DNA of 41,257 bases from Bacteroidota bacterium (GTDB taxonomy: Bacteria; Bacteroidota; Bacteroidia; NS11-12g; UBA955), in the NCBI GenBank assembly GCA_005788145.1, contig SXYY01000057.1, positions 1 through 41,257 of the forward strand, written 5' to 3'. The notes under the pieces are model-generated. The model had not been told where the DNA came from and ran no database searches. It was given only the letters and a program-made list of their open reading frames with translations. The translations under genes and the position numbers were made by a program. Below are positions 1 to 9,610 of this stretch, piece by piece (position 1 is the first letter of the stretch; every line of letters begins with the position of its first letter).

Positions 1-38
1 AAAAATCCAGAGATGGCACGCAGGGTGAAATTGTTCAT
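1..38 (-). CDS. N-terminus of a CDS truncated by the window edge (MNNFTLRAISGF...), possibly phosphatidate cytidylyltransferase
   Basis: ATG on the minus strand at 38 directly after the CPBP stop codon (42-44); 12 codons open to the window edge; resembles CdsA N-termini of the type 'xxxRxxxGxVF'. Confidence 0.3.
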   Translation of the reverse strand, partial: MNNFTLRAISGF

Positions 39-41
39 GGT

Positions 42-947
42 TTATTTTTTGAGGGTGAGGAAAAGTCCGGCCGAAGTTACAGGAATGGCGATGATGTATA
101 CGGCGGGTTGCGACAACCAAGCTTCGGCGTTAAAGAAAATGCCTGTTTTCTGGAACTGCTGCAGGGTGAGGTAGTGGATCAGGACGGTGCTGCCGTTGAA
201 AATGAAGTGCGACAGGGTAGAATACCACAGGGATCCTGTGGATACATAGACCAGTCCTAAGATGAGTCCTATGGCGAAAATGCCCACGAATTCAAAGGGC
301 GAAAAGTGGATGGTCGCGAAAACAAAGGCTTGAAACAGGACGGCGCTTCTTCGGGTTTGAAAACTCTGTGCGGCCATGGTAGTGATGAGTCCACGGAAGA
401 CGTATTCCTCAAAAATGGCGGGCATGAGGGCCAAGATGAAAAGGCAGACAAACAGTTCTGGGAGAACTTCCATGTCGAGCATCGCTTCAAATATCGCTTG
501 TCGTTTGGTATCCAGCAGCGTAAACGCGCGGGAGAAATCGCCCAGAGGCAGGTGTTTGAAATAGGCGGTAGACAGGGCCACGAGGGGAATCATGCCGAGG
601 GCCAGCAGGGTGGCGCCCAGGAGTTTTTTGCTGCTCAGTTTTTGGGTATAGCCCCCAATTTCGTTGGGCTTGTATTGGGCGATCAGGGTGATGAGTAGTG
701 CGGGGATGGCCATGAAGGCGGTGAATTGTAGCAAGTTGCCCCAACGCAATACATTGATTCCCAAGGCCGTGCGAGAGGGGTGGTTGAGCAGTTGCGAGGT
801 TTGATCGGCCGAAAGACCGTAAAGGATTTTGCCCATGAGTTGTGAAAGGCCCAATCCCACCAAACTAAAAACGATGATGGTGAATAGCAGTGCGCCTACG
901 CCCCAGAGATTTCTGAGTGGATTGGTGGAAGGGGTTTGTGAAAGCAT
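42..947 (-). CDS. CPBP family intramembrane metalloprotease
   Basis: Multi-TM protein with the EEYVFRGL motif and a later H..FN motif (SHFIFNGS); start placed at MLSQTPSTNPLRN (947). Confidence 0.85.
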   Translation of the reverse strand: MLSQTPSTNPLRNLWGVGALLFTIIVFSLVGLGLSQLMGKILYGLSADQTSQLLNHPSRTALGINVLRWGNLLQFTAFMAIPALLITLIAQYKPNEIGGYTQKLSSKKLLGATLLALGMIPLVALSTAYFKHLPLGDFSRAFTLLDTKRQAIFEAMLDMEVLPELFVCLFILALMPAIFEEYVFRGLITTMAAQSFQTRRSAVLFQAFVFATIHFSPFEFVGIFAIGLILGLVYVSTGSLWYSTLSHFIFNGSTVLIHYLTLQQFQKTGIFFNAEAWLSQPAVYIIAIPVTSAGLFLTLKK

Positions 948-1956
948 GCGTAACTTTGCAGCAAAGTTGGTAAAAATCGGCGACATAGCGTTGGGAGAAT
1001 TTCCGTTGTTATTGGCACCCATGGAAGACGTGAGTGATCCGCCGTTTCGGTATGTGTGCAAGCAACACGGGGCCGACCTTATGTACACTGAATTTATTAG
1101 CAGTGAGGGATTGATTCGCGATGCGGTGAAGAGTCGACAGAAGCTCGATATTTTCGATTACGAACGACCGATAGGCATTCAGATTTTCGGGGGCGATGAA
1201 GAGGCGATGGGATTGGCGGCGAGGATTGTGGATGCCACGCAGCCTGATTTGTTGGACATCAATTTTGGTTGTCCGGTGCAGAAGGTGGTTTGCAAGGGCG
1301 CGGGTGCTGGGGTGTTGAAGGACATTGATTTGATGGTAAGATTGACCTCGGCGGTGGTGAAGGGAACGTCGTTGCCGGTAACGGTGAAAACGCGATTGGG
1401 CTGGGACGATAGTACGAAGAACATCGAGGAGGTGGCCGAGCGATTACAAGACGTTGGGGTGAAGGCGTTAACGATTCATGGCAGAACGCGCGTGCAATTG
1501 TATAAGGGCGAGGCGGACTGGACGTTGATTTCGAAAGTGAAAAACAATCCTCGGATACAGATTCCGATTTTTGGCAATGGCGATATTGACTCGCCGCAGA
1601 AGGCGTTGGAGTATAGAAATCGCTATGGGGTGGATGGCATCATGATTGGACGGGCGAGCATTGGCTATCCTTGGATTTTCAGGGAGGTGAAGCATTTTAT
1701 GGCCACGGGTGAGGTGTTGGATGGGCCTACATTGGCTGAGCGATTGGATGCCTGCAGAACCCATTTTGTGAAGAGTGTGGAGTGGAAAGGTCCGAAGGTT
1801 GGGGTGTTTGAGATGCGCAGGCACTATGCGAATTACTTCAAGGGGTTGCCAAATTTCAAGGACTTCAGGGTGAAGTTGGTGGGTTGCGAGGTTCCGGATG
1901 AGATTTTGGAGACCTTGGATCGCATTTTGGTGGAGTACGAGGGCTTGGTGAATTGA
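946..1956 (+). CDS. dusB: tRNA-dihydrouridine synthase (DusB type)
   Basis: LLLAPMEDVSDPPFR, DINFGCPVQKVVCKGAGAGVL, VTVKTRLGWD, IHGRTR and GNGDI motifs. Start could be ATG 946 or TTG 967. Confidence 0.93.
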   Translation: MRNFAAKLVKIGDIALGEFPLLLAPMEDVSDPPFRYVCKQHGADLMYTEFISSEGLIRDAVKSRQKLDIFDYERPIGIQIFGGDEEAMGLAARIVDATQPDLLDINFGCPVQKVVCKGAGAGVLKDIDLMVRLTSAVVKGTSLPVTVKTRLGWDDSTKNIEEVAERLQDVGVKALTIHGRTRVQLYKGEADWTLISKVKNNPRIQIPIFGNGDIDSPQKALEYRNRYGVDGIMIGRASIGYPWIFREVKHFMATGEVLDGPTLAERLDACRTHFVKSVEWKGPKVGVFEMRRHYANYFKGLPNFKDFRVKLVGCEVPDEILETLDRILVEYEGLVN

Positions 1957-1974
1957 GAGATTTCCTTACATTTG
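1945..1974 (+). promoter_or_regulatory. Bacteroidota-type promoter: TTG - 19 nt - TACATTTG
   Basis: TTG at 1945-1947 and TACATTTG at 1967-1974, upstream of the CDS at 1995; matches -33 TTG / -7 TAnnTTTG. Confidence 0.65.
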
Positions 1975-1994
1975 CCTTTAAGAGATAAAATACT

Positions 1995-4016
1995 ATGAAA
2001 AAAACAATACTTTCTTTGATGGCTTTGGTATCGTTGGGTGCGTTTGCGCAGACTGGATACTATGTAGCCCCGGGCACTGGATCGGGTAATCCAGGGGGAT
2101 TAAATGGCGATGCGGAATACCCTCCAGGGGGCGGTTTGCCAACAGGATGGACAACCCTAATAACAGGTCCACAGAACGAAATGTGGAGCGCGTCACAAAA
2201 CATGCCTTTCACTTTCAAATTCAACGACCAAGACGTAACTAGCTACAAAGTGGCTGCCAACGGTGTCGTAACTTTTGATGTTGCTACAACCATCACGCCT
2301 TCTGCCGTGAATGGCGATTTGCCAAATGCGGGTATTCCGAACCAATCGGTTTGTGTGTGGGGTGTTGGTGCAACAGCCACTGGTGATTACGTGGTGTCTA
2401 AAACTTTCGGAACCGCTGGCAAACGTCAGCATTGGATTCAGTACAATAGCTGCTCTGAGGCCAACATTGGCACAGGATGGATTTATGCCAGTATCGTATT
2501 GGAAGAAGGAACCAACAACATTTACATCGTAGATCAGCGTTACAACGGTACAGCGGCGTCTAAGATTTCTATGGGTGTTCAGATTGACGGCAGCACAGCG
2601 ATTAAGGTGAGTGGAACACCTGCTTACGGCATGAAAGCGGTGAACGATCCTACCACTGCTGATAACGTGTTTTACAGTTTCATTCCAGGCATTCAGCCAG
2701 CCAATGAAGCGGGTATCACTGCGTTGAATGTTGCAAAGTATTTGAGTTTGAACAGTGCTCCGTATGACATTTCCATGAGTATCATCAACGGAGGTTCTAG
2801 TGCAATTACCTCTTTGGATGTTGAATACACCATCGATGGTGGTGCTGCAGTAAGCGGTAAAATTACTGGTTTGAACATCGCTTCAGGTGCCACCGGTACT
2901 GCGGTACACCCAACCAAGTGGTCAGGTGCTACTGTAGGGGCTCATACTGTAGCTGTGAAAATTGTAAAAGTGAATGGTGCAGTTGACACAAAAGTGGGTA
3001 ACAACAATGCGACCAAAGCGGTGATGGTATTTGACAAAGCAGTTGATCGCAAGATTATGAATGAAATATTCACTTCTTCTACTTGTCCTCCTTGTACGCC
3101 AGGTAATGTCAACTACAACAAAGTGATTGAAGGCAGAACAAAACACAGCACGATTAAATACCAAGTAAACTTTCCAGGTACTGGCGACCCTTATTGCACG
3201 CAAGAAGTGAAAGATCGTATGACTTTTTACGCAGTGAATTCAGTGCCAAGAATGGAAATTGACGGAGGATGGGACGGTAATGCAAATTCTTTTTCTACGG
3301 GTTTGTATGATGATTTCCAAGCCAAGCCCGCCTTCGTGGAAATTACCGGAAGTGTCTCGTTGACATGGAAAAATACTGTGACCTTGGATGTGACTTTGAA
3401 TCCTTTGTTGGACAACGGAAGTAATAACTTAAAATTGCATGCAGTCATTGTTGAAGGAATCACATACGCAAATAAAAAGTCGAATGGTGAGACCAAGTTT
3501 GAGGAAGTGATGAAGAAGATGATGACGGGTTCTGTAGGACAGGTTTTGACGCCTTTGAAGAAGGATACCAAGGTGACCAAGAAAATCGCCTACACTTTCA
3601 ACGGTGGATACCGTTTGCCACTGGATGGTTCTGCGGCGCAGCACATCAATCACTTGTCTGAAAACAGTGTAGAAACTTGGAATGATTTGGCAGTCGTGGT
3701 ATTTGTCCAAGATGCCAGTACCAAAGAGATTTTGCAATCTCAGACTTTCCCAATTGCATTGGTGGGTACGGAGGCAGTTGAGCAGAACTTGAACTTGTAT
3801 CCCAACCCTGCTAACAGCGTCTTTGTTGTTGAAGCAAAGGAAATGGGCAACGCTGCTGTGGTTGTTACCGACATGCAAGGCAAAGTGGTGTTCAATGGTA
3901 ACATGAATGCTGGTGCTTTGAGCATGAACGTGGCCGACTGGTCGAACGGTGTTTACATGGTATCAGTAAACGGCAATAGTAAGAATTTGAATAGCAAGAT
4001 TGTGATTCGTAAATAA
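1995..4016 (+). CDS. Secreted Omp28-like/thioredoxin-like protein with T9SS type-A C-terminal sorting domain
   Basis: Signal peptide MKKTILSLMALVSLGAFAQ; CPPC motif in FTSSTCPPCTPGNVNYNK; C-terminal LYPNPANSVFVVEA...GVYMVSV...KIVIRK. Confidence 0.85.
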   Translation: MKKTILSLMALVSLGAFAQTGYYVAPGTGSGNPGGLNGDAEYPPGGGLPTGWTTLITGPQNEMWSASQNMPFTFKFNDQDVTSYKVAANGVVTFDVATTITPSAVNGDLPNAGIPNQSVCVWGVGATATGDYVVSKTFGTAGKRQHWIQYNSCSEANIGTGWIYASIVLEEGTNNIYIVDQRYNGTAASKISMGVQIDGSTAIKVSGTPAYGMKAVNDPTTADNVFYSFIPGIQPANEAGITALNVAKYLSLNSAPYDISMSIINGGSSAITSLDVEYTIDGGAAVSGKITGLNIASGATGTAVHPTKWSGATVGAHTVAVKIVKVNGAVDTKVGNNNATKAVMVFDKAVDRKIMNEIFTSSTCPPCTPGNVNYNKVIEGRTKHSTIKYQVNFPGTGDPYCTQEVKDRMTFYAVNSVPRMEIDGGWDGNANSFSTGLYDDFQAKPAFVEITGSVSLTWKNTVTLDVTLNPLLDNGSNNLKLHAVIVEGITYANKKSNGETKFEEVMKKMMTGSVGQVLTPLKKDTKVTKKIAYTFNGGYRLPLDGSAAQHINHLSENSVETWNDLAVVVFVQDASTKEILQSQTFPIALVGTEAVEQNLNLYPNPANSVFVVEAKEMGNAAVVVTDMQGKVVFNGNMNAGALSMNVADWSNGVYMVSVNGNSKNLNSKIVIRK

Positions 4017-4064
4017 GAATGACAAACACAACAATTTTTTCGTTCAAATGTCGTTTGGTATAGT

Positions 4065-4208
4065 ATGAGGCGCAGTTTACGCATGGTTCAAGTGGTGTTG
4101 TTGTTTGTGATAACAGCACTGTTGTTAGAAGCCTGTGGAACTGCAAAGGGTAAATCTTGTAAGCCCCCTCGAAAGCGTTATTTTCACGATACATTTTTGA
4201 ATATGTAA
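4065..4208 (+). CDS. Small (47 aa) putative lipoprotein
   Basis: MRRSLRMVQVVLLFVITALLLEACGTAKGKSCKPPRKRYFHDTFLNM*: positive N-terminus, hydrophobic stretch, lipobox-like LEAC|G; followed directly by a terminator. Below the ORF-track length cutoff. Confidence 0.6.
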   Translation: MRRSLRMVQVVLLFVITALLLEACGTAKGKSCKPPRKRYFHDTFLNM

Positions 4209-4210
4209 TC

Positions 4211-4243
4211 AAAAAAGCCCCGGCAGCGCCGGGGCTTTTTTTT
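4211..4243. terminator. Intrinsic terminator
   Basis: AAAAAAGCCCCGGC-AGC-GCCGGGGCTTTTTTTT: 9-bp GC-rich stem, 3-nt loop, A and T tracts on either side. Confidence 0.9.
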
Positions 4244-4341
4244 AACCCTGCACGAAACCAACGCCGGGTCCTTTTGGAGGCCCCAATTTTGTTGAAGATT
4301 TCGTATTTTTGTAGAACTTTATCAATCTATAATCTCAGTCC

Positions 4342-5358
4342 ATGTTATTGCGAAACATTGTGAACCGGGAGGAACTGAAACGTCGGATGGATGCCGATGT
4401 TCGTCCTTACACCACCATTTCTTTTTATTGCTACCACCCCATAGAGGATCCCATGGCTTTCCGCAACGATTTGTTTTTGCGGTTTTCACGTTTGGAAGTT
4501 GTGGGTAGAATTTATATCGCCCATGAGGGAATCAATGCACAGCTAGCGCTGCCTTCAGCGCATTTTGAGGCGTTTAAATCGGATTTGTACACCATCGACT
4601 TCTTGAACGGCATTCGATTGAATGTGGCCATTGAGGAGAAGCAGAAGAGTTTCATCAAATTGGATGTGAAAGTGAGGGAAAAGATTGTGGCCGATGGCAT
4701 TGATGATCCTACCTTCAGTTTGCAGAATCGGGGAAAATACCTGGACGCTGCAAATTGGAATCAAAAAATGGCCGATCCCAATGCAGTGGTGATTGACATG
4801 CGAAACCATTACGAAAGTGAAGTGGGTAGGTTTGAGGGTGCGAGCTGTCCGGATACAGATACGTTCAGGGACGAGTTGGCGCGGGTTTTGGATTTGTATA
4901 AGGAGGAGAAGGACAAGCCCATTTTGATGTATTGCACGGGAGGGATTCGGTGTGAGAAAGCCAGTGCATGGATGAAGCACAACGGCTACAACGAGGTGTA
5001 TCACTTGGAGGGTGGGATCATCAATTATGTGAACCAGGTTAAGGCTTCGGGTTTGGAGAATAAGTTCAAGGGGGTAAATTTTGTATTTGACCAGCGTTTG
5101 GCTGAGCGTGTGAGCGATGATGTGATTGCCGTTTGTTATCAGTGTGGTTCACCTGCAGATAGCCACATCAATTGCGCCAATACCGGTTGCCATTTGTTGT
5201 TCATTCAATGCAGCGCTTGTGCTGAGAAATTTGAGCGTTGTTGCTCAGAGGATTGCAGGTCGGTCATCCACTTGCCTGAAGAAGAACAAATTCAATTGCG
5301 CAAGGGCAAGCCGGCGGGCAGAATCTTCAGTAAGGGAAGATTTCCAGGCAAAGTGTAA
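4342..5358 (+). CDS. trhO: tRNA uridine(34) hydroxylase, rhodanese-domain protein (YceA/TrhO)
   Basis: YIAHEGINAQ, VVIDMRNHYESEVGRFEGA, rhodanese active site MYCTGGIRCEKASAWM and a C-terminal Cys-rich region. Confidence 0.9.
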   Translation: MLLRNIVNREELKRRMDADVRPYTTISFYCYHPIEDPMAFRNDLFLRFSRLEVVGRIYIAHEGINAQLALPSAHFEAFKSDLYTIDFLNGIRLNVAIEEKQKSFIKLDVKVREKIVADGIDDPTFSLQNRGKYLDAANWNQKMADPNAVVIDMRNHYESEVGRFEGASCPDTDTFRDELARVLDLYKEEKDKPILMYCTGGIRCEKASAWMKHNGYNEVYHLEGGIINYVNQVKASGLENKFKGVNFVFDQRLAERVSDDVIAVCYQCGSPADSHINCANTGCHLLFIQCSACAEKFERCCSEDCRSVIHLPEEEQIQLRKGKPAGRIFSKGRFPGKV

Positions 5359-5480
5359 AATAATTTGAGCAGTTTGTCGTTTATGTGTAATGAATTCGGA
5401 GTTCACGGTGTGCGCGGGTCGTGGATGCAGGTCTCCGCTCCTTATATTCGCAGAATTAATTTTAATTGAAACACAATACG

Positions 5481-6227
5481 ATGAGATATACTCGTAATGC
5501 GCAAGAGAAATCTTGGTTACGATGGGCAGTGATACTGCTTACAGTGATGGCGATGCCCAGTGATGTTTTTGGACAGTGGGGATTTGGTGCAGATGCAGGC
5601 AGTGCAGACACAACAGCAAAAGACAGCGGTGCAACTTCGGGTGGTGGCGATGGTGGTTGGGGTATGGATGGTGGCGGATCTGCGGAAGAGCCGGCGATAA
5701 AGCGAGCGCCTTACGTTCGGTTTGTGCCTCCTTACGATAGCATGCGTGAGATTATCTTTTACGAGAACATCATTGAGGATGAGATGTGTGAGAATTGCGG
5801 GGCCGATTCGTTGTATTGGCGCGCCAAGAAGTATTTGGTTCAGCGCTTCGGCAAAGAGGGATACAAGAAGATGGTGATAGAGGATAAGCTGGCCGAACGG
5901 ATTGTTTTGAAGGTAACCACTCCGATGGTTTGCAGATACGGACAGTATAACAAGAAGCAGGAAGGTGTTTTGGAATACAGATTGACATTGCGATTCAAGG
6001 ACAGTAGATACAAGTATCAATTTGGCAATTTTATTCATGTTGAAGCGGAAGAGGGACTGAGCACGAAGATTTCAAGAACCTACCACGAGCACTACATGCG
6101 TTTGAAAAAAGGTTTTCAATATACAGATCGTTATTTGTTGGCGGCAGATTTTGAGGTAAACGAGGTTGTAACGGGCTTGAAAAAGACGTTGCAGCAGCCT
6201 TATCAGCCCGACGAGGACGATTGGTAG
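5481..6227 (+). CDS. Exported protein with DUF4468-like domain
   Basis: Start at MRYTRNAQEKSW with signal peptide; Gly/Asp-rich linker; central RFGKEGYKKMVIEDKLAERIVLKV...YRLTLRFKDSRYKYQF resembles DUF4468. Confidence 0.55.
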   Translation: MRYTRNAQEKSWLRWAVILLTVMAMPSDVFGQWGFGADAGSADTTAKDSGATSGGGDGGWGMDGGGSAEEPAIKRAPYVRFVPPYDSMREIIFYENIIEDEMCENCGADSLYWRAKKYLVQRFGKEGYKKMVIEDKLAERIVLKVTTPMVCRYGQYNKKQEGVLEYRLTLRFKDSRYKYQFGNFIHVEAEEGLSTKISRTYHEHYMRLKKGFQYTDRYLLAADFEVNEVVTGLKKTLQQPYQPDEDDW

Positions 6228-6337
6228 GTCGATTGATTTTACAGCGAATACTGCGCTTTTCACCCCCGTATTGTTGGCATTGGATGCAGGCATTTGCTGT
6301 CCAATCGAAGAAAGCATGAAAAAAAGTTGTGTATATC

Positions 6338-6368
6338 TTGCTCTAAGAGAGAAAATATCCTATTTTTG
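6338..6368 (+). promoter_or_regulatory. Promoter of the rplM operon: TTG - 20 nt - TATTTTTG
   Basis: TTG 6338-6340, spacer 6341-6360, TATTTTTG 6361-6368; matches the Bacteroidota -33/-7 consensus. Confidence 0.75.
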
Positions 6369-6399
6369 CAACCCCAAAAACTAAGTAAGAATTACAAAC

Positions 6400-6843
6400 G
6401 TGAATCCGCTGAGTACATACAAAACCGTTTCGGTTAACAAAATGACTGCCGACAAGCAGTGGTTTGTTGTTGACGCAAATGGACAGACATTAGGCCGTAT
6501 GGCCTCTCAAATTGCTTCGGTATTGCGAGGCAAAAACAAGCCTTCTTACACACCCCATGTGGACTGTGGTGACAACGTGATCGTGATCAACGCGTCACAT
6601 GTTGCTATGACGGCTGGCAAGTTCGACAAGAAAGAGTATTTGCGTCACACAGGATTTCCTGGTGGTCAGCGAAGCACATTGGCGAAGAACGTGAAGCCTG
6701 CTCGTTTGATCGAGATGGCGGTGAAAGGCATGTTGCCGAAGAATCGCTTAGGCCGTAGATTGTTTACGAATTTGTTTGTGTACGAAGGATCAGAGCATCC
6801 CCACGCGGCACAACAACCCAAAGTAATGAATACTGAAAACTGA
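6400..6843 (+). CDS. rplM: 50S ribosomal protein L13
   Basis: GQTLGRMASQIASVLRGKNKPSYTPHVDCGDNVIVINA...HTGFPGG...AVKGMLPKNRLGR; GTG start. Confidence 0.97.
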   Translation: MNPLSTYKTVSVNKMTADKQWFVVDANGQTLGRMASQIASVLRGKNKPSYTPHVDCGDNVIVINASHVAMTAGKFDKKEYLRHTGFPGGQRSTLAKNVKPARLIEMAVKGMLPKNRLGRRLFTNLFVYEGSEHPHAAQQPKVMNTEN

Positions 6844-6848
6844 GCCCT

Positions 6849-7229
6849 ATGATAAACACCTCAGGCAGAAGAAAAGCCGCTGTTGCACGCGTGTACCTGA
6901 AAGAAGGTAACGGAACCATTATTGTAAACAAGAAGCCATTGGAAGTTTACTTCCCATTATCATGGCATCAATCAGCCATTCAAGCCCCTATGGCATTGAC
7001 TGAGAACGGAGGAAAGTACGACGTTCAGGTGAATGTATGTGGAGGTGGTGTAAGCGGACAAGCGCAAGCGATCCGTTTGGCCATTTCTAAGGCTTTGGTT
7101 GACATCAATGCAGAGTTGAAATCTCCTTTGAGACAGGCAGGATTCATGACACGTGACTCACGTGTTGTTGAACGTAAGAAGCCAGGTCAGAAAAAGGCAC
7201 GTCGTCGCTTCCAGTTCTCTAAACGTTAA
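6849..7229 (+). CDS. rpsI: 30S ribosomal protein S9
   Basis: [12 protein letters not shown]...[19 protein letters not shown]...[25 protein letters not shown]. Confidence 0.98.
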   Translation: MINTSGRRKAAVARVYLKEGNGTIIVNKKPLEVYFPLSWHQSAIQAPMALTENGGKYDVQVNVCGGGVSGQAQAIRLAISKALVDINAELKSPLRQAGFMTRDSRVVERKKPGQKKARRRFQFSKR

Positions 7230-7237
7230 TTATACCC

Positions 7238-7984
7238 ATGGCATATACTCAGCAAGATTTGTTGGAAGCAGGTGTACATTTTGGTCACCTTACCCGCAAA
7301 TGGAATCCCAAGATGGCTCCATACATTTTTATGGAACAGAATGGTATCCATATTATTGATTTGAAAAAAACCGAAAGCAAGTTGGAGGAAGCCAAAGCGG
7401 CAGCCAAGAACATTGCGCGTTCAGGACGTAGGGTTTTGTTCGTGGCTACCAAAAAGCAAGCGAAAGAGATTGTTGCCGAAGAAGCCAAGCGCGCCAACAT
7501 GCCTTTCACCACAGAGCGTTGGTTGGGTGGTATGTTGACAAACTTCCAAACTGTACGCAAGAGCATCAAGCGTATGCAGAACATCGACAAGATGGCAACT
7601 GACGGAACGTTTGATCGTATCAACAAGAAAGAGCGTTTGATGTTGGATCGTGAAAAAGCAAAATTGCGCATGATTTTGGGTGGTATCGAGGATATGACCA
7701 AATTGCCAGGTGCTATTTTCATCATCGACGTGAAGCGTGAACACATTGCTGTGTCTGAGGCCACCCGTTTGGGTATCCCCACCATCGCATTGGTAGATAC
7801 AAACTCAGATCCTACTGTGGTTGATTACTCAATCCCCGGAAACGATGATGCTTCCAAGTCTATTCAGTTGATTGCCCGTGAAATTGCGGATGCCATCATC
7901 GAAGGTAGCCTGGAGCGCAAGCGTGAAAAGTCTGAAGACGATGCAACCCCCGTTGCTGAAAAAGAAGTTGCGGCAGAAGTATAA
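7238..7984 (+). CDS. rpsB: 30S ribosomal protein S2
   Basis: [57 protein letters not shown]. Confidence 0.98.
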   Translation: MAYTQQDLLEAGVHFGHLTRKWNPKMAPYIFMEQNGIHIIDLKKTESKLEEAKAAAKNIARSGRRVLFVATKKQAKEIVAEEAKRANMPFTTERWLGGMLTNFQTVRKSIKRMQNIDKMATDGTFDRINKKERLMLDREKAKLRMILGGIEDMTKLPGAIFIIDVKREHIAVSEATRLGIPTIALVDTNSDPTVVDYSIPGNDDASKSIQLIAREIADAIIEGSLERKREKSEDDATPVAEKEVAAEV

Positions 7985-7995
7985 TTGAATTAACA

Positions 7996-8829
7996 ATGAC
8001 TACTATTACTGCATCAGAAGTAAATAAACTGCGTCAAATGACCGGCGCAGGTATGATGGATTGCAAAAACGCTTTGGTAGAAACCAACGGTGATTTCGAA
8101 GCTGCGGTTGATTTTTTGCGCAAAAAAGGTGCGAAAATCGCTGCGAAACGCGCGGATCGCGAAGCTACTGAAGGATGTGTTATCGCCACGACCAACGATG
8201 CTCGCAGCGCGGGTGTGATCGTTTTGTTGAGCTGTGAAACGGATTTTGTTGCCAAAAACGAAAACTTTGTTGCGTTGGCAAAAAATATCGCCAAAGTGGC
8301 TTTGGAGAACCAACCTGCAGACGTTGACGCATTGAAGGCATTGTCGATTGGCGGTGTGAGCATTGCAGATCGTTTGTTGGAAGAAGTTGCCAAAATTGGG
8401 GAAAAGATTGACGTTAGTAAATATGAGTTGGTACAAGGTGCCAACGTGGTATCTTATATTCATGGTGCTAACCGCATGGGTGTTTTGGTTGAAATGAACA
8501 ATGTCGCCAACGATGCCAACCACACTGCAGGAAAAGATGTAGCAATGCAAATTGCCGCAATGAATCCCGTTGCTGTGAACCGCGATAGTGTGGATGCCAA
8601 TACCATCGAGCGTGAATTGGAAATCGGTCGCGAGCAAGCACGTGCTGAGGGTAAGCCTGAAGCCATGATTGACCGTATTGCCGATGGTAAGTTGCAGAAG
8701 TTTTTCAAGGAATCTACTTTGTTGGCGCAGGATTTCGTGAAAGATGGTTCTATGACCATCGAGAAATACTTGTCTGGCGTTGAGCCCGGTCTTACCGTTT
8801 CAAGTTTCAAGCGAGTGCAACTCGGATAA
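7996..8829 (+). CDS. tsf: Elongation factor Ts
   Basis: VNKLRQMTGAGMMDCKNALVETNGDFEAAVDFLRKKG, CETDFVAKN. Confidence 0.98.
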   Translation: MTTITASEVNKLRQMTGAGMMDCKNALVETNGDFEAAVDFLRKKGAKIAAKRADREATEGCVIATTNDARSAGVIVLLSCETDFVAKNENFVALAKNIAKVALENQPADVDALKALSIGGVSIADRLLEEVAKIGEKIDVSKYELVQGANVVSYIHGANRMGVLVEMNNVANDANHTAGKDVAMQIAAMNPVAVNRDSVDANTIERELEIGREQARAEGKPEAMIDRIADGKLQKFFKESTLLAQDFVKDGSMTIEKYLSGVEPGLTVSSFKRVQLG

Positions 8830-8841
8830 TCAATAAATTTT

Positions 8842-8868
8842 AAATCCCTCGAAAGAGGGATTTTTTTT
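8842..8868 (+). terminator. Intrinsic terminator between tsf and pyrH
   Basis: AAATCCCTC-GAAA-GAGGGATTT followed by a T tract; GNRA tetraloop. Confidence 0.85.
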
Positions 8869-8887
8869 GCTAATATTACAACATCAA

Positions 8888-9598
8888 ATGAGGTTTAAAA
8901 GAATACTACTGAAATTAAGTGGTGAGGCTCTGTTGGGCACTCAATCATATGGAATCGACGCCAAAGTGCTCGAGGCTTATGCCAAGGAAGTAAAGAAAGT
9001 GGTAGATGCGGGCGTAGAAGTAGCCGTAGTCATTGGTGGCGGCAACATCTTCCGTGGCGTTCAAGGCGCTCAAGGGGGCGTTGTAGATCGCGCTACAGGT
9101 GATTATATGGGTATGTTGGCCACAATGATCAACGCCATGGCCTTGCAAGGCGCTTTTGAAAAAGTGGGAATGTCGACTCGTTTGCTCTCTGCCATCAAGA
9201 TGGAACAAATTTCAGAACCCTTTATTCGTCGCCGTGCCATTCGTCACCTTGAAAAAGGTCGTGTGGTAATTTTCGGTGCCGGCACAGGAAATCCCTATTT
9301 TACTACCGATACAGCTGCGTCGTTGCGAGCCGTGGAGATTGAGGCCGATGTGGTGATCAAAGGAACCCGTGTGGATGGCATTTATGACAGCGATCCAGAA
9401 AAGAACCCTAGGGCTGTGAAATACGATGCAATTTCTTTCAAGAAGGTTTACGACCTCGGACTGGAAGTAATGGATTTAACGGCCATTACATTGTGTCAGG
9501 AGAACAACAAACCCATCGTGGTGTTTGATATGAATGGCGAGGGGAATTTGATGAAGTTGGTGCAGGGCGAAAAAGTAGGAACGCTGGTGATCGACTAA
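8888..9598 (+). CDS. pyrH: UMP kinase
   Basis: [17 protein letters not shown]...GGGNIFRG...[16 protein letters not shown]...[16 protein letters not shown]-track start at 8867 lies inside the terminator, so ATG 8888 is preferred. Confidence 0.96.
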   Translation: MRFKRILLKLSGEALLGTQSYGIDAKVLEAYAKEVKKVVDAGVEVAVVIGGGNIFRGVQGAQGGVVDRATGDYMGMLATMINAMALQGAFEKVGMSTRLLSAIKMEQISEPFIRRRAIRHLEKGRVVIFGAGTGNPYFTTDTAASLRAVEIEADVVIKGTRVDGIYDSDPEKNPRAVKYDAISFKKVYDLGLEVMDLTAITLCQENNKPIVVFDMNGEGNLMKLVQGEKVGTLVID

Positions 9599-9610
9599 CA
9601 GGGGCATGCA

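Noticed and set aside
6369-6399. Ribosomal-protein leader (autoregulatory) structure before rplM
   Set aside because: The predicted 5' UTR is only about 30 nt and shows no clear stem; a covariance search would be needed to support one.
7285-7785. 166-aa minus-strand ORF
   Set aside because: Antisense shadow of rpsB.
8014-8637. 207-aa minus-strand ORF
   Set aside because: Antisense shadow of tsf.
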